The notes: generated by a model from the sequence alone, not told the origin. DNA of 58,775 bases from Planctomycetaceae bacterium (GCA_011525745.1 WYBU01000123.1:1-58775), one strand, 5' to 3'; shown: positions 22,301 through 29,980, counted from the first letter of the stretch. Translations and numbers: made by a program.

Positions 22301-23203
22301 CCCTTCCTTGTCGAGCATTCCGCGCCGCAGCGCCGGGGCGATCTGCACCCGCGCCACGTTCTTGACGTAGATCGGTACGTCGTCGCTGACGCGCAGCACG
22401 ATGTTCTCGACGTCCTCCACGCTCTTCACGAAGCCGCGCCCGCGGACGATGTACTCGACCCCGTTCCATTCGATCGTCTCGGCCCCCACGTCGATGTTCG
22501 ACCGCTGCACCGCCATGAAGATGTCGCCCAGCATCACGCCGTGGGCGCGCATCGCGTCCGGATCAACGTCGACCTGGTACTCGCGCACGTAGCCGCCCAC
22601 GCTCGCCACTTCGCTGACGCCCGGTATCGCCTGAAGCGCGTAGCGAACGTACCAGTCCTGAATGCTCCGCAGCTTCATCAGATCGAAACCGCCGTGTGAG
22701 CCTTCCAGCGTGTACCAGAAGACCTGACCCAGCCCCGTCGCGTCCGGCCCCAGCGACGGCATCACGCCTTCCGGCAGCAACTGCTGCGCGACGTTCAGCT
22801 TCTCCAGCAGCCGCGACCGGCACCAGTAAAAGTCGAACTGATCTTCGAAGATGACGTACACGACGGAGAATCCGAACATCGAAAACGAGCGGATCGTCTT
22901 GAAACCCGGCGTCCCCTGAAGAATCGTCGTCAGAGGGTACGTCACCTGGTCTTCGACGTCCTGCGGTGAGCGCCCCGGCCAGTCGGTGAAGATGACCTGC
23001 TGGTTCTCGCCGATGTCCGGTATCGCATCGACCGGGATCGGATCGCGCGGAATGATCTCCTGCTTCGTCGCAAAGGGCATCACCCGCACGCCCCACAGCA
23101 CGATGAACGCGACCAGCAGAAAGACGATCAGCTTGTTCACCAGGCAGAACCGGATGATGCGGTCGATGATGCCCGACGGTGGTTGGCCGTGGTCGCTATT
23201 CAT
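19391..23203 (-). CDS. cusA: CusA-type heavy-metal RND efflux pump with membrane insertion
   Basis: 1270 aa from MNSDHGQPPSG; the family usually has about 1050. It overlaps the adaptor's 3' end by 8 bases. The HME-RND hallmarks are GRSPQDVEDQVTYPLTT, LGPDATGLGQVFWYTL and GGIAIAIGTMVDMGIILCEN. The three Met that bind Cu(I)/Ag(I) in E. coli CusA (573, 623, 672) have counterparts: FLYMP near 735, SMIET near 785 and VMLQSG near 856. The proton-relay Asp is kept (MVDMG), but the Glu is Asp (GIATDDGVV) and the Lys is Cys (RVRPCLMT). Residues about 540-660 are an insertion with several extra hydrophobic segments between the two halves. No outer-membrane channel gene is nearby. Confidence 0.93.
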   Translation of the reverse strand: MNSDHGQPPSGIIDRIIRFCLVNKLIVFLLVAFIVLWGVRVMPFATKQEIIPRDPIPVDAIPDIGENQQVIFTDWPGRSPQDVEDQVTYPLTTILQGTPGFKTIRSFSMFGFSVVYVIFEDQFDFYWCRSRLLEKLNVAQQLLPEGVMPSLGPDATGLGQVFWYTLEGSHGGFDLMKLRSIQDWYVRYALQAIPGVSEVASVGGYVREYQVDVDPDAMRAHGVMLGDIFMAVQRSNIDVGAETIEWNGVEYIVRGRGFVKSVEDVENIVLRVSDDVPIYVKNVARVQIAPALRRGMLDKEGVEAAGGVVLVRYGANPLEVIERVKQRIAEIAPGLPRKTLPDGTVSQVQIVPFYDRTTLIHETLDTLKNALIDEILITMFVVIVFIMHFRSAFLICLNLPIAIMLAFILMKVFKIDSNLMSLGGIAIAIGTMVDMGIILCENIVRHFDEAPEDEPTVETIYRASSEVGSAVVTAISTTLVSFLPVFAMFGPEGKLFKPLAWTKTFALFASVIVALTILPALAHLIFRRVRAGDLPYHHVGWWAWRIVLLGAGIGGGLYVSFAAWLLAIYAIWALSEPFLPPAGRKLGRYAASYAAAAAVLYLLTVHWMPLGHRAGVVNNLIFVFGLNIVWTAARLVFIDFYPYFLGLFLRHKAAFLSLPTMMVLMGAFVWLGFGPVAGSVLPSPPPSQQAQAGTEQTIRGGASELYQRFWSAGLHTFPGLGREFMPPLDEGSFLYMPTVMPHASIGSALEALSAQDRAIHAIPEVESVVGKIGRAETAIDPAPVSMIETVILYKSEYKHDPETGELVLDDEGNPIRQWRDHIRTPNDIWDEIQKAAEFPGATGAPRLMPIAARLVMLQSGMRAPMGVKVFGPSLEAIEQAGFAIAKALEEVPSVAAEAVVPDRVIGKPYLEIDIDRERMARYGVNIRDVQDVIEIALGGIRATTTVEGRERYPIRVRYAREIRDNVEAMERILVPASGGKQIPLAQLASIAYVRGPQEIKSEDNFLVAYVLFDKKPGYAEVEVVEEADRHIRQKLESGELTLPAGVHYKFSGSYESQLRFQKQLAVMLPMSLFIIFLILYFQFRSVPISLLVFVGITVVWSGGFLGIWATAQPWFLDFEVFGRNVREVFNMRTYNLSTAVWIGFIALFGIATDDGVVITTYLNQVFGRKPVRGIADIRAHVIEAGNRRVRPCLMTTTTTVLALMPVLTSTGRGADVMIPMALPSFWGMTLELITLFTVPVSYCLLKEWLWRLGVRQGHFVEEAATSAPAS

Positions 23204-25274
23204 GGACCACCCTTCCGTCTTTCGCGATCCGCTTCCGGATTTCGCCGCAGCGCAGCATCTTGCTCCCGAAGTAGGGATTGCTGATCCGCTCCTCCGCCTG
23301 GAGCCATGACGCCCCCTGGTTGTCGAACGCCATCGGGCAATAGGCCTCGAACAGCGGTCCCGACCGGTTGTGGCCGAACGTCCGCAGATAGGTCTCAAGT
23401 CCGCGCGTCAGATCCGGCAGCTTCGCGCGAATCCCTTCGATGTCCGCGCCTTCCGCCGGCAGCCCGGACTCGATCGCCGTGATCTGAGAGTTGAACGCGC
23501 CGATCGCTTCGTCTCCTTCGACGCCATGCGGCAGCGCCTGCGCCCGCGCCGCGCGCAGTCGCTTCGCCGCCGCCGCGGCGCCCTCGGCGTCATCGGCCGC
23601 CAGTGCGTTCACGAGTTCCACGTAAGCCTCCACGATCGGTGCGACATGTTGGTGATACATGGCGTCGCGTACGTAGCGCGACACGATCGGAGGTTCTTCC
23701 GCTTTCGCCGGCGACTCCTCCTCGACTTCCTTCTCGCCCGTCTGCATCATGCTCGGCCGCGCCTGAATCTGCAGCGCCGAGTCGATCATCAGCGCCCCGT
23801 GCGTCACGACGCGCTCGCCTTCGCTCAGCCCCTCCTCGACGATGTAGTAATTGCCCGCCCGCGGACCGACGCGGATGACGCGCCCTTCGTACCGAACCTC
23901 CTCGCCGTCCTTCTTCTCCACATAGACGACCGCGCGCTTACCCGTCAGCAGGACCGCGGTCTGCGGCACGGCCAGCGCGTCGCGAACCGGACCGGCCTCG
24001 TCGACGAACCCCAGCGACTCCGCAGGTTCGAGCCTCATGCCGCAGATGTCGCACGTGCCCTCCTCACGCTTCGCGACCTCGGGGTGCATGGGGCAAATCC
24101 ACTTGCCCGCCAGCGCGTTGTCGATGACGCGCCCGCCCTCGCCGACTCGCACGTGGACGTGCGCTCGCACGAACATCTCGGGCCGCAGCCTCAGATCGGG
24201 GTTCGTCACGTTGACGCGCACCTTCACCGTCCGCGTGTCCGCCCGCAGCACCGGATCGATGTAGGCGATCCGCCCGTGAAATAGCTGTCCACGAAACGCC
24301 TCGGTCTCGAACTCGACCTCCTGCGCCAGCCGCAGATAACCGATGTCCAGTTCGTACGCATCCAGCATCACCCACAAGTGACGCAGATCGGCCAGCGTGA
24401 AAATGCGCATGCCGGTGTCGACGTACATCCCCTCGTAACCCATCCGCTCCAGAACCCAGCCCTCGACCGGCGAGTCGATTCGGATGTGATCGCTCGGCTT
24501 GCGCTCGCGGGCCAACGTGTCCAGCACGTCTTTCGATATGCCCCACAACTCCAACTTCCGGCGCGCCGAGTGAATCATCGGATCCTGCGGCCCGAACGCC
24601 TGCGTCGCCGTCGCTCCGCGATCGGCCGCGTCCAGCGCCGCCACGTACTCCGTCTGCGCAACCAGCAACTCGGGACTGTAGATTTCCGCCAGATGATCTC
24701 CCTTTCGGACCAGAATGCCGGTGTAGTTGACGTACAGCCGGTCGAGCCGGCCGGGGATGTAGCTGCTGATATACGTGATGCGGGTCTCGTCCGCGGCGAC
24801 CTTGCCGACCATCTGGATCTCGATCGCCAGTTCGCGCCGCTTCACCTCGGCCGTCTCGATCCGCGCCAGCGTGCGGGCGCGCGGCGACAGCGACATGACC
24901 GGCGCCGATTCATCCTCCGCGGCGCCCGCTTTGACCGGAATGAGATCCATGAAGCAAATCGGGCACAGTCCCGGCGCAGGCAGCTTCACATTCGGGTGCA
25001 TCGAGCAGGTCCAGTAGCGCACCTCGTCCTGCGCCGCCGTTGCGCCGCCCGAGCCACCGCCCGCGTGCGCGCCGTGCCCGACCGCGTCGCCGCCTGCGAC
25101 CAGCGTTCCAACCCAGTACGTAAGCCCCAGCAGGCAAACCATCAGGAATCCGCGAACGACGCTCATGCGCCAGGCGCGATACGCAAGGTCCACCGGCCAC
25201 GGCCCGCGCCCATGCGGCGCCGGCGGCGTTGAATTGTGTTCCGACGAGGGCTGCGATGACATCGAATTGCTCAT
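23196..25274 (-). CDS. CusB-like efflux adaptor with two HMBD and a DUF3347-like end
   Basis: 692 aa from MSNSMSSQPSS; a start at 25262 is also possible, and the ATG at 25307 lies in a repeat. A membrane anchor (FLMVCLLGLTYWVGTLV) comes near residue 44. A heavy-metal-binding segment follows (YWTCSMHPNVKLPAPGLCPI, near 86). The barrel-hairpin-lipoyl adaptor core spans about 130-380 (YVNYTGILVRKGDHLAEIYS). A second metal-binding segment lies near 389 (WICPMHPEVAKREEGTCDIC). The C-terminal 150 residues match DUF3347 (AYCPMAFDNQGASWLQ, then NPYFGSKMLRCG). It links CusA to an outer-membrane channel and may hand over metal. Translation is coupled to cusA by an 8-base overlap. Confidence 0.92.
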   Translation of the reverse strand: MSNSMSSQPSSEHNSTPPAPHGRGPWPVDLAYRAWRMSVVRGFLMVCLLGLTYWVGTLVAGGDAVGHGAHAGGGSGGATAAQDEVRYWTCSMHPNVKLPAPGLCPICFMDLIPVKAGAAEDESAPVMSLSPRARTLARIETAEVKRRELAIEIQMVGKVAADETRITYISSYIPGRLDRLYVNYTGILVRKGDHLAEIYSPELLVAQTEYVAALDAADRGATATQAFGPQDPMIHSARRKLELWGISKDVLDTLARERKPSDHIRIDSPVEGWVLERMGYEGMYVDTGMRIFTLADLRHLWVMLDAYELDIGYLRLAQEVEFETEAFRGQLFHGRIAYIDPVLRADTRTVKVRVNVTNPDLRLRPEMFVRAHVHVRVGEGGRVIDNALAGKWICPMHPEVAKREEGTCDICGMRLEPAESLGFVDEAGPVRDALAVPQTAVLLTGKRAVVYVEKKDGEEVRYEGRVIRVGPRAGNYYIVEEGLSEGERVVTHGALMIDSALQIQARPSMMQTGEKEVEEESPAKAEEPPIVSRYVRDAMYHQHVAPIVEAYVELVNALAADDAEGAAAAAKRLRAARAQALPHGVEGDEAIGAFNSQITAIESGLPAEGADIEGIRAKLPDLTRGLETYLRTFGHNRSGPLFEAYCPMAFDNQGASWLQAEERISNPYFGSKMLRCGEIRKRIAKDGRVVHE

Positions 25275-25597
25275 TCTGCACCACGTAGGGTCCGCCCTGC
25301 GGACCATCTATTCCGATCCCGTAGGGTCCGCTGTGCGGACCTTCTCATCCAAGCCGCAAGCGCCCGTGCCGCGGTCATTCAGAGCCGCGAGGCGTCAGCG
25401 AGCGGGACCGGGCGGCGTGGCCGGCGCCTTGACGGTTCATTCTCATATGCGGCGTTCAGCGCGCCGTCAGGCTTCGTGTGGGTGTTCGCTGACGAGCAGT
25501 TCCCTCTCGCGCGAATCGTGCCGATCCCGCTTGCTTACGCTGCGCGGCTCTGATGTACCAACTACGCACGGGCAGATACCCCGTGCGAAACACGCAC
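25275..25597. repeat. Composite repeat block upstream of the adaptor gene
   Basis: A 323-base gap without a gene. Two family-C hairpins (GGGTCCGCCCTGCGGACC and GGGTCCGCTGTGCGGACC) stand in tandem at about 25288-25305 and 25323-25340. A family-III word at about 25350-25375 and a complete family-I element at 25381-25552 follow, then a degenerate family-A hairpin near 25566-25583. The operon promoter is not obvious, so the adaptor may be read through from the YHS gene. Confidence 0.75.
25381..25552. repeat. REPIN-like family I element (copy 3)
   Basis: 172 bases. The left end at 25381-25407 begins AGAGCCGCGAGGCGTCAGCG and the right end at 25526-25552 is its near complement (TCCCGCTTGCTTACGCTGCG at its start). 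The interior differs from copies 1 and 2, while the ends are conserved. Confidence 0.75.
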
Positions 25598-26257
25598 TTA
25601 TTTCTTCTTCTCCTCCGCCTTCTTCTTCAGTTTCAGCTTGTAACCCTGCTCCTCCAGCTTCGGACCATATTTCTCAGGATCGGCCTCGAACTTCTCGACG
25701 CACTTCCCGCAGCAGAAGTACACCACGTGCCCATCCGCCGTCTTCGTCGACACTGCCGGATCGATCTCCTCGCCGCTCACGGGGCACTTCGTCTGATACG
25801 TGAACCCCGCCGCCAGCTTGCCCGAGTATTTCGCCGGCTCCTTCTTGTAAGTCTCCGGACATTTTTTGCAGCAGAAGAACACCTTGTGACCGCCCTCCTC
25901 GATCGAAACCTCCGCGTCGACCGGCTTGCCGCTGATCGGACACGTCGTCTGCACCGCCGGCAGCTTGTGCAAGATCTCGCGCTGCTCCTTCACTTCCTTC
26001 TCGTACTTCTTCGGATCCTTCTGGTACTTGCCGATGCAGTGGTCGCAGCAGAAATAGACCGGTCCGCTGTCCGTCTCGGTACGCACGGCAAGATTGACCG
26101 TATCCCCCATCACCGGGCAGTCGGGCAGCTTGCGCGCCTCCTGCTTCCCCTCCTCCTTCTTGTGCTCGTGCTCCTTGTCCTGTTGCGCCAGCGCAAATGC
26201 TCCGGCCGCCGACAGAAACGCAACGGATGCAATCAGCGTCAGATACGAAGGCTTCAT
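25598..26257 (-). CDS. Secreted protein with three YHS/TRASH-like metal domains
   Basis: 219 aa. Residues 1-24 are a signal peptide (LTLIASVAFLSAAGAFALAQ). A His/Glu/Lys spacer (KEHEHKKEEGK) follows. Then come three copies of a 50-residue unit: CPVMG...VYFCCDHC, CPISG...VFFCCKKC and CPVSG...VYFCCGKC. Each unit has a CPxxG turn, a paired CC plus a further Cys, and ends in a DP/EPxKY helix; the spacers are Lys-rich. YHS/TRASH-type domains bind metals through such Cys. The protein lies first in the metal-efflux run and likely binds Cu/Ag outside the cytoplasm. The tail is Lys-rich (KLKKKAEEKKK). Confidence 0.85.
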   Translation of the reverse strand: MKPSYLTLIASVAFLSAAGAFALAQQDKEHEHKKEEGKQEARKLPDCPVMGDTVNLAVRTETDSGPVYFCCDHCIGKYQKDPKKYEKEVKEQREILHKLPAVQTTCPISGKPVDAEVSIEEGGHKVFFCCKKCPETYKKEPAKYSGKLAAGFTYQTKCPVSGEEIDPAVSTKTADGHVVYFCCGKCVEKFEADPEKYGPKLEEQGYKLKLKKKAEEKKK

Positions 26258-26512
26258 GACGGATGTCTCCTTCCTCAGATGGTGTCAGCCGTTGATTCGC
26301 TGTTTCACGTGAAACAGGTCTTGTCAAATCACCCGGCGTAAGGATACGCCAACGGGTTCGCAACCGGGGCATGGCCGGGCCAAAGCCCTCGGATCACAAT
26401 CTCGTGAGCACTCGATTGGCGCCGCCCGCGTTGGAATGGCCCTGATAACGGCCGGACCCGGCGCGCAGCGTCATCGCCGCAAGACGGTTCGGGCAGCGCG
26501 CAGCGGTCGGGA
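26258..26512. other. Intergenic region carrying a parS site
   Basis: 255 bases between same-strand genes. A perfect parS palindrome stands at 26301-26316, about 45 bases upstream of the YHS gene start. CTCCTTCCTC at 26268-26277 is the complement of that gene's ribosome-binding region (GAGGAAGGAG). The rest, 26320-26512, shows a few GC-rich words but no gene. Confidence 0.6.
26301..26316. promoter_or_regulatory. parS: parS, ParB-binding centromere site
   Basis: The 16-base perfect palindrome TGTTTCACGTGAAACA equals the bacterial parS consensus (TGTTNCACGTGAAACA in Bacillus; core GTTTCACGTGAAAC in Caulobacter). ParB-CTP clamps load at such sites to segregate the chromosome. parS sites cluster around the replication origin. 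It is the only match I found in the window, and no parA, parB, dnaA or DnaA-box cluster is present here. Confidence 0.85.
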
Positions 26513-26908
26513 TCAGATCAGCAGAACGGTGGTTTCGAGAACGTCGGTAACTTCAGGCGGGGACGGGCCGTGCAGCGAAAAAACTGCGGAATTGAGACCC
26601 GCAAAAACCAGGTGATCCGAAAGCGGCAGCAGGACCCAGACCCGCTCCGGCCGCTCAACGCTCACGCGAATCGGTGGGTTCCACGGCACCGGCGACTCGT
26701 CGCACGAACACCAGCGCGGCTGCTCGTCCGGAACTTGCGATACCGGCAATCCAGGCTGCTCGCAGCCGCACTCGCACGGGCCGCTGCCGCAGCAGCAGCA
26801 TGATGTCGCGTTCTGTCGGCTTTCGGACGTGAAACGAAGGGGGCGCGGACCGAGAATGCCGGCCGCCGGCCAGATCGTCAGGACAAGCATCGTGACGAAC
26901 CGCTGCAT
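26513..26908 (-). CDS. Secreted Cys-cluster protein of unknown function
   Basis: 131 aa from MQRFVTMLVLTIWP; an ATG at 26947 adds 13 residues without a signal shape. Residues 1-20 are a short hydrophobic signal or anchor. A dense Cys motif follows (SCCCCGSGPCECGCEQ), then WCSCDESPVPW, giving nine Cys in about 45 residues. The rest is a small beta-rich region (IRVSVERPERVWVLLPL). I do not recognise a family. Cys density and position next to the triple YHS gene suggest metal binding or a disulphide knot; this is inference. The gene is divergent from the SPFH-propeller gene, 113 bases away. Confidence 0.65.
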   Translation of the reverse strand: MQRFVTMLVLTIWPAAGILGPRPLRFTSESRQNATSCCCCGSGPCECGCEQPGLPVSQVPDEQPRWCSCDESPVPWNPPIRVSVERPERVWVLLPLSDHLVFAGLNSAVFSLHGPSPPEVTDVLETTVLLI

Positions 26909-27021
26909 GTCGACTTCTACTATAGGCTCGAAAATCGGCGGAAACAATCCGGCGCGGGGCCGATTTTCTTCTCGTGATATAGAATGACAGGCAACACGTG
27001 CCTCCCCCGGGGACGGAACCG

Positions 27022-28875
27022 ATGGACCTCGAAACCTTCGCGCGCGACATCAGTCTCGTCGCCGTTCGTCTGGCGGCGTTCGACGTATTCGGCATGCTGA
27101 CGCGGCGCGCGCCGCTTCCCGTCGGATGCGCCGCGCTGCTTCACCGCGACGACGGCACGACGTCGGTCGAAAGCCCCGGCGCCACGGTCGACGGCCGCGG
27201 CGTGCGCGAGCTGGTCGTCGTGCGCGCCACGCCGATGCGCCTGGCGTTCGATCCGGTCGCCGTCGAATCCTCCGACGGTCACGAGTGCTCCGCCATGATC
27301 GGACTGGCGGTCCAGGTCGTGCCCGAACGGGCCGATCTCGACGCATTCTGCAATACGATTCTCGGCAGCAGCCGCCGCGCGGGCGTCAACCGGCTGACGA
27401 TGCACCTGCGCGACGCGGTTTACAGGGCCGCCCACGAATTCGCGGCGGCGCGGCCGGCCGAGGCGCTGGTTCATTCGCGCGATGATGATGCATTTTCGCG
27501 GCATCTATCGACGGCGTTGAAGCCGGTGACCTTCGCGGCGGGGCTGTCGCTGGCGGGACAAATCACGCTCGAAGTCTTCTCCGAAGCATTCGAGGCGGCG
27601 CGACGGGCCGAGCGGCATGCCGCCGAACAGCAGCGCCGCCTGGGACTGCGGCAGCAGTTGCAGGAGGCCGAGCAGGCCGCCCGGCGCAAGCACGTCGAGG
27701 AGCTGTCGGCGATGCTCGATCGGCTCGACGCGCTGGCGCGGCAGCGGCCGGGCGTGGACACGGCGCGGCTGATTCAGACATTCGATGTCGCCGAGCGCGG
27801 CGAGTTGTACCGCCAGCTCCTGACGCGCGAAGTCAGCGCGCGGCGCACGGCGGCCGTGGCCGTCGTGGCCGGCAACGAGCTGCTGCTGTTCGATCCCAAC
27901 GACGGTTCGCTCGCTTCGCGGCGGGCCCTCGAGGGCGCACCGGGGCCGCTGCGTTCCGTGCGACTGATGCACAACGGAATTGATGAATTTCTCGTCGGCG
28001 CGATGCACGGCGTCTATCGCGTCGCCCGCAACGGCGGGCCGGTGACGGCCTACGAGTTCGATCCGCCCGGCGGCCGCGTGCGCGGCGGTGTGAACGCGGC
28101 GGTGCTGCTGCACGGTCAGTTGTTCGCAACGCACTCAGAAGTCGGTGTCATTCAATGGGACGCCGATGCGCCGAACGCGCCGCGCATCATTCTGAACGAG
28201 CAAACCTCCGGCGCATCCGCCGTGCGCGACATACAGGCCGACGAAGAAGAAACGCTGTGGTTCACCGCCGGCGAGCGCGTCATCGGCTGGTCGCCGCGTC
28301 AGTCCGATGCGGTGTATTCCGCCGCGCTGCCCGATGCGGCGGGCGGCGCGACCGCCGATACGCCCGCAACGCTCGCTCCGGGCGTCACGCAACAGGTCGG
28401 CACGCTCGTGTCGATCGGCTCGATTCTGGCCAGCGGTTCATCGGGCGGCGCGCCGCGCGTCGCCGCGCTGTGCGTCGCAAATCGCCAGGTGTTCGCCGGC
28501 ACGAGCGACGGGCGGCTGGTCACGTGGCCCTGCCGCGATCCGTCGGCCCATCAGACATTGTTGACGGGCGAGGGAAAGGTCGAGTCGGTGCAGTGGATGT
28601 CCGGCGCGGGCGTCGACCGGCTGTTGGTCGCCAGCGGCCGGCCGCACTTGTGGTTGCTGGTGCTCGGCGACGCGTATCGCGGCGAGTATCGCGCGGCCGA
28701 TCCGCTTCGATGGGCGGCGGCGGCGGATGACTGGATCATCGCCGTCAACGAGCTGCGCGATCGGTTGCTGGTGTGGCGACCGTGGCGGCCGGAAGCGCCC
28801 GAGCGGACTATTTTTGTCGGCCGGCAGGTGGGGCACTCGATTCAGGATGCGATCCTGGTGGAGCGCGGCGACTGA
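27022..28875 (+). CDS. SPFH-like, coiled-coil and beta-propeller fusion protein
   Basis: 617 aa from MDLETFARD; an upstream in-frame GTG at 26998 would add 8 residues. Residues about 20-180 resemble an SPFH/band 7 domain: LPVGCAALLHRDDG, VVVRATPMRLAF, SSDGHECSAMIGLAVQVV. A coiled coil of about 90 residues follows (AARRAERHAAEQQRRLGLRQ, VEELSAMLDRLDALARQ). From about 275 to the end there are repeating beta blades with short Trp/Asp turns (GNELLLFDPNDG, GQLFATHSEVGVIQWD, NRQVFAGTSDGRLVTWPC, NELRDRLLVWRPW), a WD40/PQQ-like propeller. No signal peptide is seen. It may be a membrane-edge scaffold with a propeller for partners. The function is unknown. Confidence 0.7.
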   Translation: MDLETFARDISLVAVRLAAFDVFGMLTRRAPLPVGCAALLHRDDGTTSVESPGATVDGRGVRELVVVRATPMRLAFDPVAVESSDGHECSAMIGLAVQVVPERADLDAFCNTILGSSRRAGVNRLTMHLRDAVYRAAHEFAAARPAEALVHSRDDDAFSRHLSTALKPVTFAAGLSLAGQITLEVFSEAFEAARRAERHAAEQQRRLGLRQQLQEAEQAARRKHVEELSAMLDRLDALARQRPGVDTARLIQTFDVAERGELYRQLLTREVSARRTAAVAVVAGNELLLFDPNDGSLASRRALEGAPGPLRSVRLMHNGIDEFLVGAMHGVYRVARNGGPVTAYEFDPPGGRVRGGVNAAVLLHGQLFATHSEVGVIQWDADAPNAPRIILNEQTSGASAVRDIQADEEETLWFTAGERVIGWSPRQSDAVYSAALPDAAGGATADTPATLAPGVTQQVGTLVSIGSILASGSSGGAPRVAALCVANRQVFAGTSDGRLVTWPCRDPSAHQTLLTGEGKVESVQWMSGAGVDRLLVASGRPHLWLLVLGDAYRGEYRAADPLRWAAAADDWIIAVNELRDRLLVWRPWRPEAPERTIFVGRQVGHSIQDAILVERGD

Positions 28876-28886
28876 GTGCGACCGAA

Positions 28887-29051
28887 CCGAACCGCGACCG
28901 TGAGGGAGCGGCGGAAAACGCAGCGGCACGAATGCGGCGACCGAATGTCGTTTATTGTCGCCGCCGTGCGGTGCAGCCGTGAGGCCGGCGACCGGTGGCG
29001 AAGCGGGCCGCGTGCGCGATGAGTATCTCGGCGCTCCCTCACGGTCGCGGT
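28887..29051. repeat. REPIN-like family II element, copy 3
   Basis: 165 bases with ends CCGAACCGCGACCGTGAGGG (28887-28906) and CGCTCCCTCACGGTCGCGGT (29032-29051), complementary over about 19 bases. The interior differs from the tandem pair at 4.5-4.8 kb. It starts 11 bases after the stop of the propeller gene and ends 17 bases before the ATG of the lyase gene, so it fills nearly the whole gap. Confidence 0.8.
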
Positions 29052-29068
29052 AAGGATACCTTGTTGCC

Positions 29069-29980
29069 ATGAACAGCGCCGCTTCGATCGTCGAGTGTCC
29101 GCGCGACGCATTTCAGGGTCTGCCGCGCTTCATTCCCACCGAGGTCAAGCTGCAACATCTGTTGCGCATCGTCGAAGCCGGCGTGCGCGAGATCGACTTC
29201 GGCAGCTTCGTATCGCCCGCGGCCGTACCGCAGATGGCCGACACCGAGGAACTGCTGCGGCTCTTTCGTGAGCGGATCGCGAGCCAGGCGCCGTCGCCGC
29301 CTGCAATCCGGCTGATCGCCGTAATCGCCAACGAGCGCGGCTTCGATCGGGCGCTGGCGGCGCGCGACGCGTCGGGCGGAGCGGCGCCGGCGGTCGGGTA
29401 TCCGCTGTCGCTGAGCGACACGTTTCAGCGCAACAACACCGGTAAGAGCATCGACGAGAGTTGGCCCGTTGTAGAGCGACTGGCGCGGCGGGCGGACGAG
29501 ACCCGGATGGAGTTTGACGTATATCTGTCGATGGCCTTCGGAAATCCCTACGGCGAAGCGTGGTCGGTCGAGCAGGTCGCACATGCGGCGGCGCGGCTGG
29601 CGCTGCTCGGCGTTCGGACGATACTTCTGGCGGATACCGTGGGACGCGCCGAGCCGAACCAGTTGCGCGCGACGTTCGACTCCGTCGCCGCACGCGCGGG
29701 CGCGGGAGTGAAGCTCGGCGCCCATCTGCACGCCGCGCCGGATGGCTGGGCCGGAAACGTCGCCGCGGCCTACGAAGCCGGCTGCCGAAGGTTCGACGCG
29801 TCGCTGGCCGGCTACGGCGGCTGCCCGTTCGCACAGAACGAGCTGGTGGGCAATATTCCGACAGAAGGAGTCGTAAACTATTTTGAGCGGCGCGGCGTGT
29901 CAACCGGAGTCTCAGCCGCTTCACTCAGCCAGGCGGTCGCGTCGGCGCGAAGCATTTTCGACACATATGGGCGGAAATGA
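29069..29980 (+). CDS. mvaB: Hydroxymethylglutaryl-CoA lyase
   Basis: 303 aa, the usual length, TIM-barrel DRE/HMGL family. ECPRDAFQGLPRFIPTEVK at residues 9-27 contains the catalytic Arg-Asp; GVREIDFGSFVSPAAVPQM follows. GAHLHAAPDG near 218 gives the two metal-binding His, and YGGCPFAQNELVGNIPTE near 249 carries the active-site Cys loop. It splits HMG-CoA into acetyl-CoA and acetoacetate, the last step of leucine breakdown. The other leucine-pathway genes are not in the window, so it stands alone among envelope-type genes. The start ATG lies just after the family-II repeat. A related aldolase (citramalate or isopropylmalate type) is less likely, given the Cys loop. Confidence 0.88.
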   Translation: MNSAASIVECPRDAFQGLPRFIPTEVKLQHLLRIVEAGVREIDFGSFVSPAAVPQMADTEELLRLFRERIASQAPSPPAIRLIAVIANERGFDRALAARDASGGAAPAVGYPLSLSDTFQRNNTGKSIDESWPVVERLARRADETRMEFDVYLSMAFGNPYGEAWSVEQVAHAAARLALLGVRTILLADTVGRAEPNQLRATFDSVAARAGAGVKLGAHLHAAPDGWAGNVAAAYEAGCRRFDASLAGYGGCPFAQNELVGNIPTEGVVNYFERRGVSTGVSAASLSQAVASARSIFDTYGRK

